DNA of 64,000 nucleotides from Gymnopilus junonius (taxonomy: Eukaryota; Basidiomycota; Agaricomycetes; Agaricales; Galerinaceae): positions 1 through 64,000 of the forward strand of contig JADNYJ010000169.1 in assembly GCA_015501075.1 (NCBI GenBank), in the 5' to 3' direction. The position numbers and the translations under genes were made by a program. The notes below the pieces were generated by a model. The model searched no databases, was not told the DNA's origin, and was given only the letters and a program-made list of their open reading frames with translations. Position 1 is the first letter of the stretch. Each line of letters begins with the position of its first letter. This document shows positions 1 to 11,700 of this stretch, one piece after another.

Positions 1-1530
1 GTCGATCTATGCATCATAGTAGTAGAGTAGTAGTATTTCATTCATCATCGAGTTTGATCAAAGTTTAACTACCCAAGGACGATACAACCTCCGTTTTTAA
101 ATTCAAGGTGATCATCAACTTCAACTTGATAAGCCAAAAGTAAGGCGGGGGGGGGGGGGGGTTAATAATCCTAATCCTTCCTCTTAACACAAAAAAAAAA
201 ACAAATGCTGATTAAACCGTTGTTCGTTCAACTGCACTTCATATTTATTTACTTACGTTGTAGCTATAGAGAGGAAATTGGACTGGCTTTCGAGTTTTCC
301 TGTGCGTCTCCGGCTTGTAGATGGAGAATTAAATTTTATTTTAGACTTGTCACTCTTCGCAGCAGCGATAGCGATTGATCTTATCGTGGACTTCTCTTTT
401 AAGTTTTTAGTAACCACCACCCACCACCCATCATCCAATCGTCCTTCTTCTCATGGCTTCCTCTCGTGGTGCACTATAGGATATAGCACCCAGTAAGCAG
501 CTATGATCGTCTTTCCTTCCTTGCACTCTACGACTACCTTCATTTCTCTTTCATAACACATACTCAACAGTGATCATGATCAGCGCAGAACTGCAATGAC
601 AAGCAATCCGGCTTGACTCGTATGTAAGTATGTATGTAACTAGCATGATCACCCATTACATATCGCTTGGGTACTCCCATCGCTCCACTACTAATACTGT
701 CCTCTCATCATTCGATCTATCTGTCTGATGATTGATCCTTTCCGCCACCCAAGTTTTATATTCCCGAATGCCTCTCGGGATCTGATCTTATGGATCGAGT
801 GCTCTTCCTTATCCAGAACCGTCGAGGAAGTCAGCGCCCTCTGGATCGCCGATTGCTTTCACTCGCTCCTATGCAATGCGATGCGATGTGATGTGATGTT
901 CGCGTGTGCCATCGGTTGATATATTCCAAAGATGTTCCTCCGAATAAGCTGACAGAGGGCCCGAATGGTGGCAGACATTTTGACTTAGATGACGGGGATC
1001 AGGTCGTCGACTTACAGAGTTGTCCCGTATTCGCATTGTCCATGGAATACAGATCCTCCTCGGAGGTGCCATGTAGTTCGGACAGAGAACAAGTTTACAA
1101 AGAAAATAGTTAGAGTCCTTGAAGGTTTTCGCTATCGCGAAACTTCACTAAGGTGAACAACGGAGAGAGTAACGCATACTCTTTACCATTAACCTTATAG
1201 CTACGTTCTATAATGGTTTATATTGATCAACAGGAACTCTAGTACGGACAAACCATCATGCAACTGGAAGCCTGTAAGCAAGTTCTATACTTGGTATCGC
1301 TTATATATAATCAACTCCCTAGCGCGAATAATGAAGTCAAAGTCCATAGATAACCTATGAGAATTAGCACATGGCTAGCTAGAGATTGACACTGCATGAA
1401 GGAAATGCCTCATGTCAAACGCCACTCTGTTTCTAAAAGATATTTGGCTCATATTCTAACAGTTTCTACACTTTAAGGTTCATTAAGCTATTTTAGAGCT
1501 GAATGATAGAGCACAGTGATATTCGTCGGG
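1..1530. other. Intergenic, no gene recognised
   Basis: I see no ORF with family character here. There is a G homopolymer of 15 bases at about 147-161, an A-rich run near 191-201 and a short GATGT/GATGC-type simple repeat near 875-900. The rest is ordinary AT-rich upstream DNA. Confidence 0.5.
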
Positions 1531-1538
1531 TATAAATA
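1531..1538 (+). promoter_or_regulatory. TATA box of the small secreted protein gene
   Basis: TATAAATA lies about 145 bp before the ATG at 1676. A likely 5'UTR intron (GTGAG at 1588, CCACAG ending 1652) sits between, so a transcription start near 1560 would fit. The assignment is by motif and spacing only. Confidence 0.5.
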
Positions 1539-1675
1539 CAGAACGGCGAATTTCATGCTCTTTCAAACAGACACCTGGGCAGATTTTGTGAGTTTTCAAA
1601 AGCCCAAGCTTTAGGTTGCATTGTTCTGAAATTCTCCGTTTTCTTTCCACAGTGTTTCAAGTTGACATTGCAGTA

Positions 1676-1966
1676 ATGAAATTTACACTTGCCTTCGCCA
1701 TCATTGCCGCCTCTGTCGCATTCGTCGACAATGCAGCAGCCTCTTCAAGTGGCGAGCTCACGGTGCAAACCCCTGAGGGATGCTATTGGGATGGGACTGC
1801 ACCGCTCTGCGATGGGACATGCAGTCCCAGGAACCAAGGCTGGTCCCGCACTTCTCAGACCTGCATAAATTGCAACTGGAAGTATGGTGAAGAGAAGAGA
1901 GATAAATGCGGAAACGGGGCATGCTGTTGGTCTGGTACTAAGGCACTTTGCTGCGAGAAAATTTAG
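1676..1966 (+). CDS. Small secreted cysteine-rich protein
   Basis: This is a 96-residue protein with a clear signal peptide: MKFTLAF, then a hydrophobic stretch ending at about residue 22 near DNAAASS. The mature part is about 70 residues with ten cysteines, including two CC pairs (GACCW and LCCEK at the C-terminus). It contains the motif GCYWDGTAPLCDGTC, which belongs to a known class of fungal secreted proteins with the W-x-GTAP-x-C-x-G-x-C pattern. The role of that class is not established here; an effector-like or cell-wall-associated secreted protein is an inference. The frame stays open upstream to 1616, but the ATG at 1676 gives the signal peptide, and a probable 65-bp 5'UTR intron (1588-1652) ends just before it. 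The gene has a single coding exon and stops with TAG at 1964-1966. Confidence 0.85.
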   Translation: MKFTLAFAIIAASVAFVDNAAASSSGELTVQTPEGCYWDGTAPLCDGTCSPRNQGWSRTSQTCINCNWKYGEEKRDKCGNGACCWSGTKALCCEKI

Positions 1967-2817
1967 TTTAACCTCGAGCTCTTCGGGTCCCATGAGCGCC
2001 TAGCATACATCGCTGTTCAAGATCGTTGAATGAAAATGCTCGTGTTTCTTGCTCTCGGGCCTCTAAGAGCCGAAATGAAGAATGCATTTTTGCTAAGGAC
2101 CTCACATATTGGAAGAAATGGGTATTACTTGTAAGTTATCTGCTTAACCATTGACAGATTTAGATGAACACCTGTTAAAGCTTTATCGACTGGTTTATCC
2201 GTGTATTAAATATAAAGTTTGTTATCTGAGTCCAAATGACACTGCTGTTTGTTCTATCCGGAGAGGGCTTGTCCATGACGACGCCGTCGATATGTGATGA
2301 AAGTTCAAGATGACATTGACGGGTGCTTGACGGGTATGTGATAATAATATAGACGATAATTGATTCCCACACACCTCTTTCCTTCTTCCACTGTCACTGC
2401 TCAACGTTCAAACGTTTATTCCTCATCAACTCTTCTTTGTCTTTTAGAAATCAGAGCCAATAAATCTTAAGCACTTTGCTTTGGAATAGGGAAATTGACA
2501 GAGCACTCACCATTGTCAGGCGATGCCGTACATCCGCTATGAACTGCCTTGCCGATGACGGGAATTGATGAGCAGCTGCTAGACCCCTTACTTGTCTCTT
2601 CCTGCCATTGACCAAGGTAACTCTCAGTCTCCTGCTTAGGTATAAACGGAAGGCTTCACAAACGTACGTCGCAAATGTTTATCACCTCTCATTTTCATTT
2701 CACCGCAATTTAGCCGACTTCCACACAGCCCCACTCTATATCGGTCATATTACAGTTATCGAGTCGATACCAAGAGGTTCACCTTCACCTACCAACGAAG
2801 CGTCAGTGTTCAAAACA
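1967..2817. other. Intergenic / 3' and 5' flanks
   Basis: No gene is recognised. The frame of the next gene remains open upstream to 2608, but that stretch lacks family character and holds a possible 5'UTR intron (GTAACT near 2618 to CTTAG near 2639). Confidence 0.4.
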
Positions 2818-3847
2818 ATGGGATGTATACATTCTTCTAGTACTCTAGAGGAATTTGTGGCGGATCCTTCACATGCATTGGCCGACGTCAGCACTCATGT
2901 CGATGCCAATACCGTCCATCCTCCCTTGCCACGACACACACCTGATGTCGAACCAGAACCAGCTCATCAAGTACCGATAGCGCAGGATTTGAGACGTGAG
3001 GCCAAGGATGATATGCACAGACTCAGTGATAACGAAACGGGAGTTGAGGATGTGCCAGAAGACGGTGCGGTACGATTGCCAGTAGGCCCATCTGCTTCTC
3101 ACGGAGAAAATCAAGACGCAGACCCTCCCTCCGATACCTTGCGTCCCTCGACTCCCCATAATGTAAATAACGACCCAGGTCCATCTAACTTGGATGAGAA
3201 TTTCCAAGGACTTGCCGATATGCCAGGGAACAACTCGGAGGAAACTCCCTTCGAAAATTCCCCGAGAGCGGTGAAGATGTTTACGATATCATCAGCTGGT
3301 TCATCTGTAGATGATCTGTCAGAAAAGGAGTTGTCTGAATGTGGGATAGACGTGAAAGGATTAGGTCCTGGAGGTCTGAATGCTTTCAGAAAGGTTCGTC
3401 TTGCTTCATATTACGTCTTAACAGTAAATTCCTTCTCATTTTGCTCTTCTATTATCTACTTTTTAGGATTTACACTCGATTTTTTCTCCTTTCCTAAGTT
3501 CAAGTATGACAGCAATTCTTTCCTCTGCTGCGTCTGTCTTGTTTCGAGTCAATCAAGACCTGCACTCGCACGGAATGCAAGGTCAAGTTGCTCTCTGCAC
3601 CGAGTTGCATCAATCTTCCTCTAAATATGTCATTTACTACTTCCTCCACTTTGATCCTCTGTTGCATCAGGATGGCACTAGGCAGAGGGAACTCACATTT
3701 AAAAGATACGGTTCTATTGGCGATGGGCTACAAAAGCTGGATGTTTTAGTGCTGGGGAATCAGCACGATTTCGAGACGGAGATAAGTACAATTTCCTTAT
3801 TTCCAGAAGATTCAGCCGGACTAGATCTCAAGATATGTACAGCCTAG
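2818..3847 (+). CDS. Window family copy 1, with possible N-terminal lipid anchor
   Basis: This is an unrecognised protein of about 318 residues. Two exons, 2818-3393 and 3467-3847, join in phase 0 across a GTTCGT...TTTTTAG intron. I chose the ATG at 2818 because it opens with MGCIHSSS, which matches the MGCxxS pattern of dual myristoylated/palmitoylated proteins; no membrane segment is visible. Residues about 10-150 are polar, proline- and acid-rich and probably disordered. A conserved block follows (VKMFTISS ... LSEKELSECGIDVKGLGP), then after the intron a folded-looking C-terminal domain of about 125 residues (YYFLHFDP, FKRYGSIGDGLQKLDVL, STISLFPED). The same two blocks, with the intron at the same place, occur in the minus-strand gene at 28.6-32.7 kb and, broken, at 34.1-34.6 kb. 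The paralogy is seen in the sequence; the anchoring is inferred. Confidence 0.7.
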
Positions 3848-4816
3848 GTCATGTAACTATGAACTTCCACTATAATACCTACTCGAAATAAATTACAAAT
3901 TAAGGAAGATGCTTATAATTTTTACATTTGAACTACCCAAGAACTAAGTATTTTCAAAGCTATCTTCTATCCTGTTACCTTATAGAACACGATCAGGGAT
4001 CCCGCGTCCATTCTTTTTTTTTAGTGGTGTGTTAATAGCTATGCCTAGACTCGACTAATCGTTCTCAGCAATCGCGTTCATTCTTCAGACGGGGGATTTG
4101 TCCTTGGAAGGAAAAATTTGTGACCGGACCGGAGGCAACACAACTCGGAAAACGTGACAGTAACTCTGTCAGTCTTTTTTTCCCTACCACATCGACAGAC
4201 ATACCACCGAAGATACGCAATCACAGCAAAGCCTGAAGAAACTCGAGTAAGTTCTACTGGTAGCTTTACAGACTGTAGGCTAATGTGCTCCGGAGTATAG
4301 CGCTTTCCTTTGACGTTCCTTTCTCATCCACTACCTCCGACGCATTTGCAATTCCAAGGATCAACGATTTTCTCCTGGGCTCTCTTTCAAACCAAGGACC
4401 ACATGTTCGCCCGACATGAGAGAAGGCGGAAACGACTTGTGGATTTGCACCACCGACGGCTCATTTCTTTGATTCGGGCCTTTGCATCTTTCTCGGTGCG
4501 TATGTAGACCACCCAATCGCTTTCAATACTTACGCTTTCCTTCAGACGAAGGCAGGATGATTCCCAAGTTGAAGCCAACCAGGGGAGTTATTGACCATTT
4601 AATTGACAACCGTAAGTACCCCATACGACTTTAGTTTGATGTTTGTGCCATTTAACTATCGTCTCATAATAGAGTCTCTTTTTAGTTTTCCTCGGCTTGC
4701 GTTTTCCAACCCAGACATTGATCAAAACCATTTTGTCCCTGGGCTGGATCATAATATGTGAGCTTTTTGTTTTCTTTTGGGACTTTCTTTCCGGTATTGA
4801 TGTCCCTTGTTTGTAG
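3848..4816. other. Intergenic, possible upstream remnants of KRE6/SKN1 pseudogene
   Basis: No intact gene is seen. A short open stretch at 4559-4612 reads IPKLKPTRGVIDHLID, which loosely resembles the segment before the catalytic domain of KRE6/SKN1 proteins. The match is too weak to add to the pseudogene. Confidence 0.35.
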
Positions 4817-5395
4817 TGGCTTGGTGCGTGGACGATGGGTGACCTTGCTCGATCTGGATATGCGACGACGACTGCCCAGGATCCGATCACCCCGGTCCAG
4901 CCATCAACATCGACCGCGGCGCACCCGAAATCGATATCTTTGAGACGGAAAAAGATAAAGTCAATCCCGTCGGCCAGGTTGTCTCGCAATCTGCCCAGTT
5001 CGCGCCCTTCTTGCATGACTACACGTACCACACCGACTCAAGTTCGTGGCAGCTGTTCAATGACCTCACACGGGAGAATATCTACAAGGGCAGTGCGGTT
5101 CAGCAGGCGATTAGTAGTTTGACGACCACGCCGACGGATATTTTCCAAGGGAGTGGGAGTGTTTATCATACATTCGGTGGGTTTTGTTTTTATTCTTGTG
5201 ATTTCTTTACTTTGTTGTTGACTATATGTGGTTTTAATCTTGATAGGCTTTGAGTATTGGTCTGATCCCAAGAATCGCGGTGATGGGTTCACCACCTGGC
5301 AGGCGGATGGCCAGAATAGTATGAGATTTGGCCATCTGGTGTTGATCAGTGTACAGATGGGTCACATGTGGACTTGCGTTGTTGATTTACCGTCC
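4817..5395 (+). pseudogene. KRE6/SKN1-type (GH16) beta-glucan synthesis protein remnant
   Basis: KRE6/SKN1 proteins are type II membrane proteins of the secretory pathway with a GH16-like domain, needed for beta-1,6-glucan assembly. Here an exon beginning after TTTGTAG reads WLGAWTMGDLARSGY. Then, after an internal deletion and frame change near 4875, it continues with GSDHPGPAINIDRGAPEIDI (the EIDI catalytic-region motif), QVVSQSAQFAPF, YKGSAVQQA, DIFQGSG and, after an intron (acceptor about 5248), FEYWSDPKNRGDGF and TWQADGQNSMRFG. The deleted part is where family members have YSYDxCDVGT...LSACTC. A second 1-nt frameshift lies near 5325, followed by stops, and the RLIPEEP...DYVRVY C-terminus is missing. 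The gene is clearly dead, and its 5' half is not recognisable. Confidence 0.85.
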
Positions 5396-5752
5396 ATATG
5401 ATAGGTACCCCTGCGAGTAGGTAGTGGTACTCACATAAAGAATGAAATCCTCCTTTTTTGTCCTCCTTCTCTCCTTTCTTTTAATTGTCATATGGTCTCT
5501 GTAAAGCAAAATCTCAATTATCCTTTCGCTGCCTTAAAACTTAAAGCTTTGATATCGCGAGTACAGTATCGTAGGACTCGGCTAGAATGGTTCTCAGCAA
5601 AATGGTACACTTTTGGGAGACCTCGCACGTGTACCAAGGAGATCACTTTATGTAACATTTTCAACAATTTGAAAACAAACGATCACGGTTGGGTCATGAC
5701 TATGTGCATACTTAAATCGTATTCCTCAAATCCCTCCACGGCACATAGCCTC
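5396..5752. other. Intergenic between convergent genes
   Basis: This is AT-rich sequence between the KRE6/SKN1 remnant and the stop codon of the large minus-strand gene. No feature is seen beyond probable 3' untranslated DNA. Confidence 0.4.
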
Positions 5753-8700
5753 TCATTCTTCAAAATCTTCTGGTAGAACCAAGCGTGCGTTCAGAATCTT
5801 CCCCATGTGCGTCAAATCAAAGCTAATTCCCTTCCTCCTCAACCCGAATAGTGTCTTCAACAGCGCAATCGGGCTCTTGTCGAACAGGCAAACTTCCTTC
5901 ATATCTCCAACCCGGCCGGCTTCAAGCACAAATCTGTCGTTCTCCACGGAAGTGTACCCCTCAAGTTCGCTGGATGAAATGCCCAAGAGGAGGCAAAGGC
6001 GGAGGTAGGTCTCGTATTTGTCCAGATAGAGCTGGCCACCCCAGATGTTGATCTGACAGCGGATGTCTAAGGAAGGGGGCGTCCAGACATTATCTCCTTG
6101 CGGCAGCGGAGGGATACAGTAGAACATCAGATCGTCCAGAGGTTTCATGGCCTGGGTGGTTCGGGGCGCGTACATATGGAGGCGGACGTACTTGCTGTTC
6201 CGAATATCCTTGAGGAGGGCGTTAACCTCATATGGGCTCATCACGATGAAAATCATGCGGCCATCTCTGCGCGTATGAGAGAGAATCCACTGGACTGGAC
6301 GAAGATAGTCGGTAAGCATAGATTTTTCCTTGCCATTTTGTGTCGTGATTGTGAAGTCTCGCGTACAAAGAAGCTCCTCCGACCACGGATTCGAAGGATG
6401 AAGTTTCTGGGATGGCGTATAGAAAAGCTCCTCCGACCACGGATTCGAAGGACGAAGTTTCTGGGATGGCGTATAGAAAAGCTCCGACCACGGATTCGAA
6501 GGACGAAGTTTCTGGGATGGCGTGCTGAGCGAGGTCATCATAGGCAATAGGATGCCGGGACTAGTTGGAATCAATCCATCCTTGACGAAGGAACGAACTT
6601 CCTCGTCTAGGCGATGCACAGCTGGTTTGACTTTGGCAGGCCTCTCGATCTGCTGCTCCTGCTCAAGCTCATGATTGACTTCCCTTTCTTGTTCTTCCTC
6701 CATTCGCGCGTCACGTATGACCGTCGCCCCCAAATCCTCGAGCCGGCTATACATCTCTGGAATGCTTCTCGCTGCGTTGAGAGAAGAAGACCCGTCGTCC
6801 GATGGACAGTACATATCATCCAAAGATTGGGCGGCCGGTTGAAGCCAGGCATCTTTCAGACGTTGGATGTCTCCTTTCGACGAGGCCGCAGTGAAGTTTA
6901 TGGATTTTCTGTTGTGGTAATCCACGCCCTGCTGCAACCAGTGGGGTACATGGTCTTCAATGTCGTCACAGGTCCTCGACATCACCCAGCTAAGTACGTC
7001 CATCACCTTGACCTCTTCTGACTCAGCAAGCTTTTGGGTGTCGCGGATCCGCTTATCAACCTCGGGAGGGGCGCAAAAGAGAATGGATTGCCCGTGACCT
7101 AGCTTGCGCATGCGCATGCAGCCTAAATTCCGTGAGTTCAAGTGTCTTACCTTTGTATTAAAGCTAGAGTAAAGTGTAACGTACCTTGAACTAATCTATC
7201 CTTCGTGATTTTAGGCCCCAGGGTCACAGCAGCGCGGTAACGAAGTGGAAGTTTCAGGTCGGTGCCTCGCGTATGGGCATCGTCGAGATACACGATGCAT
7301 TCATTGAGGCGTTGGTAGAAAGGTGAGGAGTATAATGGTTCAATCACGCCGTCCTTACTAATGACTGACAATTGGTCTGCATCGTCGAAGAACACACCAG
7401 CAGCGACCTCGTCCTTTGTCAATCCCAGCCAGTGCGTGACCAACTGCTGGTTCGTCATTTCCAGCATCTGCCGTCAAATTCAGTATGTTATCTGGCCATC
7501 CAGTGTCAAAACTTACCTGAGCTCCGACGTCCAACAAGACTCTGACCTCGCTAGGTTCTTGAGTCAGCAATTCTATGAACTCTGTCACCGAGCACGGTTG
7601 GCCGTTGTTGCTTTGTGTACAAACATAGCGCTCATTTTCGGCTCGAAGTAAATATTCAAGCACCTGCGCATTTGTTGCAAGCTGTTTGACGGTGTCGGTG
7701 GGGTTGATTGAGGTTGGAAGCAAGCCGGAATTGTCGTTTGTGCCACTGAAACCTGTTGTAGGATTGGCCTTCTTCTCAGCTAAGTCCCACCCAGACGCCC
7801 CAAGTTTTGAAGTAAATTCTTTCGCTTCCTTTGGAAATACGACTTGTGAAAGGAAAAAATCGATAGTGGCCTGGTTGTGCTGGAATTTGGGGATAACGTC
7901 CATAGTAAAAGCTGTCTTATCCTCTGTGTTCACACCTTTGAGCTGGCGCAGTGCCTCGGGGATGTCATTTCCTCCTCTTCTAACCCAACGCTCGTATTCT
8001 AAAGGCGGATTGTCGAGCTTAGCCAGTCGGTCAAAGCATTCTTGTACTTGCAAAGAGGTCAGACCAGTGTAGTAATAGCTCAAGCACGTTAGACAAATGA
8101 CAACATCAGGATGGCCAAATTCACTCCGCAGACTGGGCATGTCCTAGTAGTCATGATCAATGTGGCAAATAAATGTTAGAAGGGTCTAAAATTTACCTTA
8201 GCCCTGAAAGGAACAGCCAACAGTGAGCGCCTTAAGTCGAGACCATATTCTACTCGCCAGCGCAGTCGACTAAGGACATATGTTAAAATACCATATGCAA
8301 GGAGGCCTCTAAGTAGGAGAAGGCCTTTCCATTGGACAGAGGATCTGAATGCATGGTCCACGATTAGGTACGTCTCATTGCTAAGATTACGCTCGGTGAT
8401 AAAGCTGCGAACTGCATCGCGGAAGAGAGAGCCTGGGTTGAGGCCGACGAAAGTCAAAGTGTCAAGTTTTCCATTGAGACCGTCTTCGGCTATCCTGGAA
8501 ATGAGCTCATCGGAAGTGTGGTTCCCCAACAAACGCATACGAGGAAATTCTCCATCAAGGGATTTGCCATAAAGGAGTTCAACTCCTTCAGAAAAAGGCT
8601 CGACAGTATTAAGCTCTGTTATATGGAGGCGCACGAGGTCAAGTACTTTCTGCGTTATGGTCCAGCGATCTGGGCTACCATCGAACGGTTGTTGTTCGCC

Positions 8701-11700
8701 CATAGTGTAAATGAGTTGATAACGGACATGAAGAAGTTCGTCGCTCTCGTCCAAGATATCGCAAGAAGTGGACGTTAGCCATTTCTGGATTTTCTGAAGG
8801 TCCTCAACGGACTGGTCAAGAGGGGATGAAGTCAAGAGACGGTCAATCACCATCAATCTGAATGAAAGGATATGTTCTGGCTGGGCGACCAAAACACCCT
8901 GAACACGAGCACACTCTTCAAATAACATTCGAATGGACTGAACATTTTCTGCATTCATTTTCACGTCACGAGAGAACGGGAGGTAAAACACTCGGCGGTT
9001 GGTGAGACCAGAGATGCGTTCAGTGAGCAGATGGAACATTTGACCAGACAGCGGCTTTGAAACGACGACTCGAACGAGTTTTTTCGAGTTCGCTAGTGCC
9101 ACAGTCACAAGAGGAACGATGACATGAGACTTCCCTTCCCCCATATTGAGCTGTAAAACAGTGTTCTCTCCTGACAATGGTGCTATCATCTCATGCGCAA
9201 TTTCCGACTGAATAGCACGGGTAATGAAGTTTCCCTGGATCTAGTAGACACGACGAACGTAAGTATGTATGTTAAGCAAGTAAAATAAACCGTTTAAACT
9301 CTTACCTGTATCAAGAGCCAGTCAGGATTCTTTCTCGCATCCGACCAATTGAACGAGGCGTTTTGGTATTCCTTGTAGAAGTTGTCAACTTCTTGGCGAC
9401 GGGCATATAACACCAAGCGCTGGGAATATTGATATGAGATGAACAAGTTGGCCAAAGTGATCAAAGTCTCATTCCATTCCGTTTCGAGATGTATTCCAGA
9501 TGTGGATGCAAGGCAACATAGCAAGGAGCGGTGATCAATGCGTGGCCACAAACCTGCAAGCATAAGAATCTCCTCCGTAATAGACGACGGAAACATAGCA
9601 GAGCAGATTGAAGCGAAAAAGGTGTCCAAGCTTTGTTGGCACTGATCTCGGTATTGGAGACAAAGGGACATAGACGGGATAGTCTGGGGTACGTCTATAA
9701 TCTTCCGACCATCTAGTTGCCGTCGGCTCTCTTGTAATCGCTCGCTATAGGCTTGCGCAAAATCAGACGTACAATTTTGCCGAAATTGACTAATAAGTTT
9801 CTCGACGCTGTGGGTTTCAAGGGAGCTCTCAAATTCCTTGAGTATTGAAGGTCCGCCTCCTTCAAAAACTTGACTGCTCGATGCCGCAAGAGGAGCCCTT
9901 CGAATGGAGAAAATGCCTTCCACACTGGGGGCAAATTCTGACGTGCCATCGAGCGATTTAAATTCTTGGAGAAAGGAAAACCCCGTAGCCTTCGGACTTA
10001 ATAGTCGCACTTTCACAACGCTTGACTGCAGAGTTTCTGTGACCCGATTAGCGAATACCATGAGGTCTTGGTTGTGGGAACAGCTAGTGAAATATTCCCC
10101 GATTTCATCCATGATTTGTTCTGTTTTAAACCACTTCGAGTCATCTGCTCGAAACGGAGACCGCGGAATGCAACACCGCCACTGGCTCATTAAATGATCC
10201 ACAGAATTGTCAAGTATTTTCTCTGTAGCATCATTGTAGTGGTTGTTGCGACGACGGCGAAAATTCTTGTTACTCTCATTCGTAATCTGTGAGAGCTGCC
10301 CAGATGGACTGGCCATAATGTCATAACGTCTCGACAGAACAATTCTACTCACTTCATCCCACAGGGGATCGAAACCGTCTGAGAGGTCATAAAATGGATG
10401 AGTTGGCGGAGGTATGAAATGAGCGTTAGGTGAAGTGGCGAAAGCTAATAGAAGCTCGATGTATCTTTGTGAGTCGGGAGTGCTGTATGCCAAAGCGGCA
10501 AAGGAAAATATCAGTTCAAATTTCCTCGCCACTCCCTGACGACAGAGGCCATAAATACCCAACCAATTTGCAGAGAGATTTAACCCTAGCCACTCTTTCG
10601 TATAATTCAAAGATAGATAAGTGGTGGGTCCGCTCATTTTGGACCATCTCTTGAAAATATTGAGGAGCTCAGATGAGTTGATACGGTGGGTAAGGCCTCC
10701 AGGCCAGGCATACACCAATCGAGACGCCTTCAGTGCTTCAATTCCATAAGCCTCGCTGTTTCCGGTAGGAGGAAGATCTCGTGAACGGTATCCGGTATCA
10801 GTAGGTCTTTGAAAATGTCCCTCATAGTAAACAGAACTCCTCTGTGCTGCACGTGCTGTCAAAAAGGTTTGATGACCGTGACTGGTGTCGACGTCTACTT
10901 CTTCGTTTGTAAAGAGGGTTAACAATTGTGCGTGATGCAGGATCCTGGATACAGTCACATTGAATGCATTATGCTGAGATAGAGCAGGAAGATTTGGGGA
11001 CCACTCTGTTGTCTGCATGGATTGAAGATGTTTCGGGTAATAGTGGCGCTGCGGTGTGATCTCTCCAATGAGGCGTAGAAGTTCAAGGTCGGCATCTGCC
11101 ACCCTTTGGAAAGAGAAACTGGCCGCAGCGCTCAATTCTTGCAAAGCATGATCAGTGCCTTTCTGCTGTGTTAACGGGTCAGGTAGAGGATGGCTGCACA
11201 GTGCATGGAGGTAGATTCTGTAAAGACGACTTGATAAATTGACATTTCCGACAAGTAGGCCGAGGTCAGAGTCGATCTCACATCTGTACCAATGAACCTG
11301 ACGTCGGAAGTGGGTAACAGTGTCTATCTTGACACAGACATGGTTCTTATCTGGCGAGAGAGTATAGCGTACGTCGCCAAAGGGTATGATGACGCAGCGG
11401 GAACGCGGAAGGCTTGCTGATATGCTATCTTTGTGGCAAAGGACGAGTTGATTGCAAAGTCCGACCATCGTTCCAGTGCATTGGTTACTGTCAATGACCA
11501 TTCCGTGCAAATTCTTCGACTCTATCTCCCCATCGCTCAATGAGAACGATAATCGGAATCGAGGAAGGTTAATTGAGATTTCGCCGGGTTGAATCTCTGA
11601 GTCGTGACTGACTGTAAGATATTCAGAGGATTCTAAAGGAGAAAGACGGGAAGCTATCCCAATGAAAGTCAGACTTCGAATGTCGACAAGCAAGCGCTTG

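Noticed and set aside
147..161. G15 homopolymer as a possible functional quadruplex
   Set aside because: A single uninterrupted G run in gene-free DNA is more likely a simple-sequence tract or assembly artefact.
2608..2817. Upstream in-frame start for window family copy 1
   Set aside because: The extension has no similarity to copy 2 and no domain character, and it would bury the MGCIHS motif.
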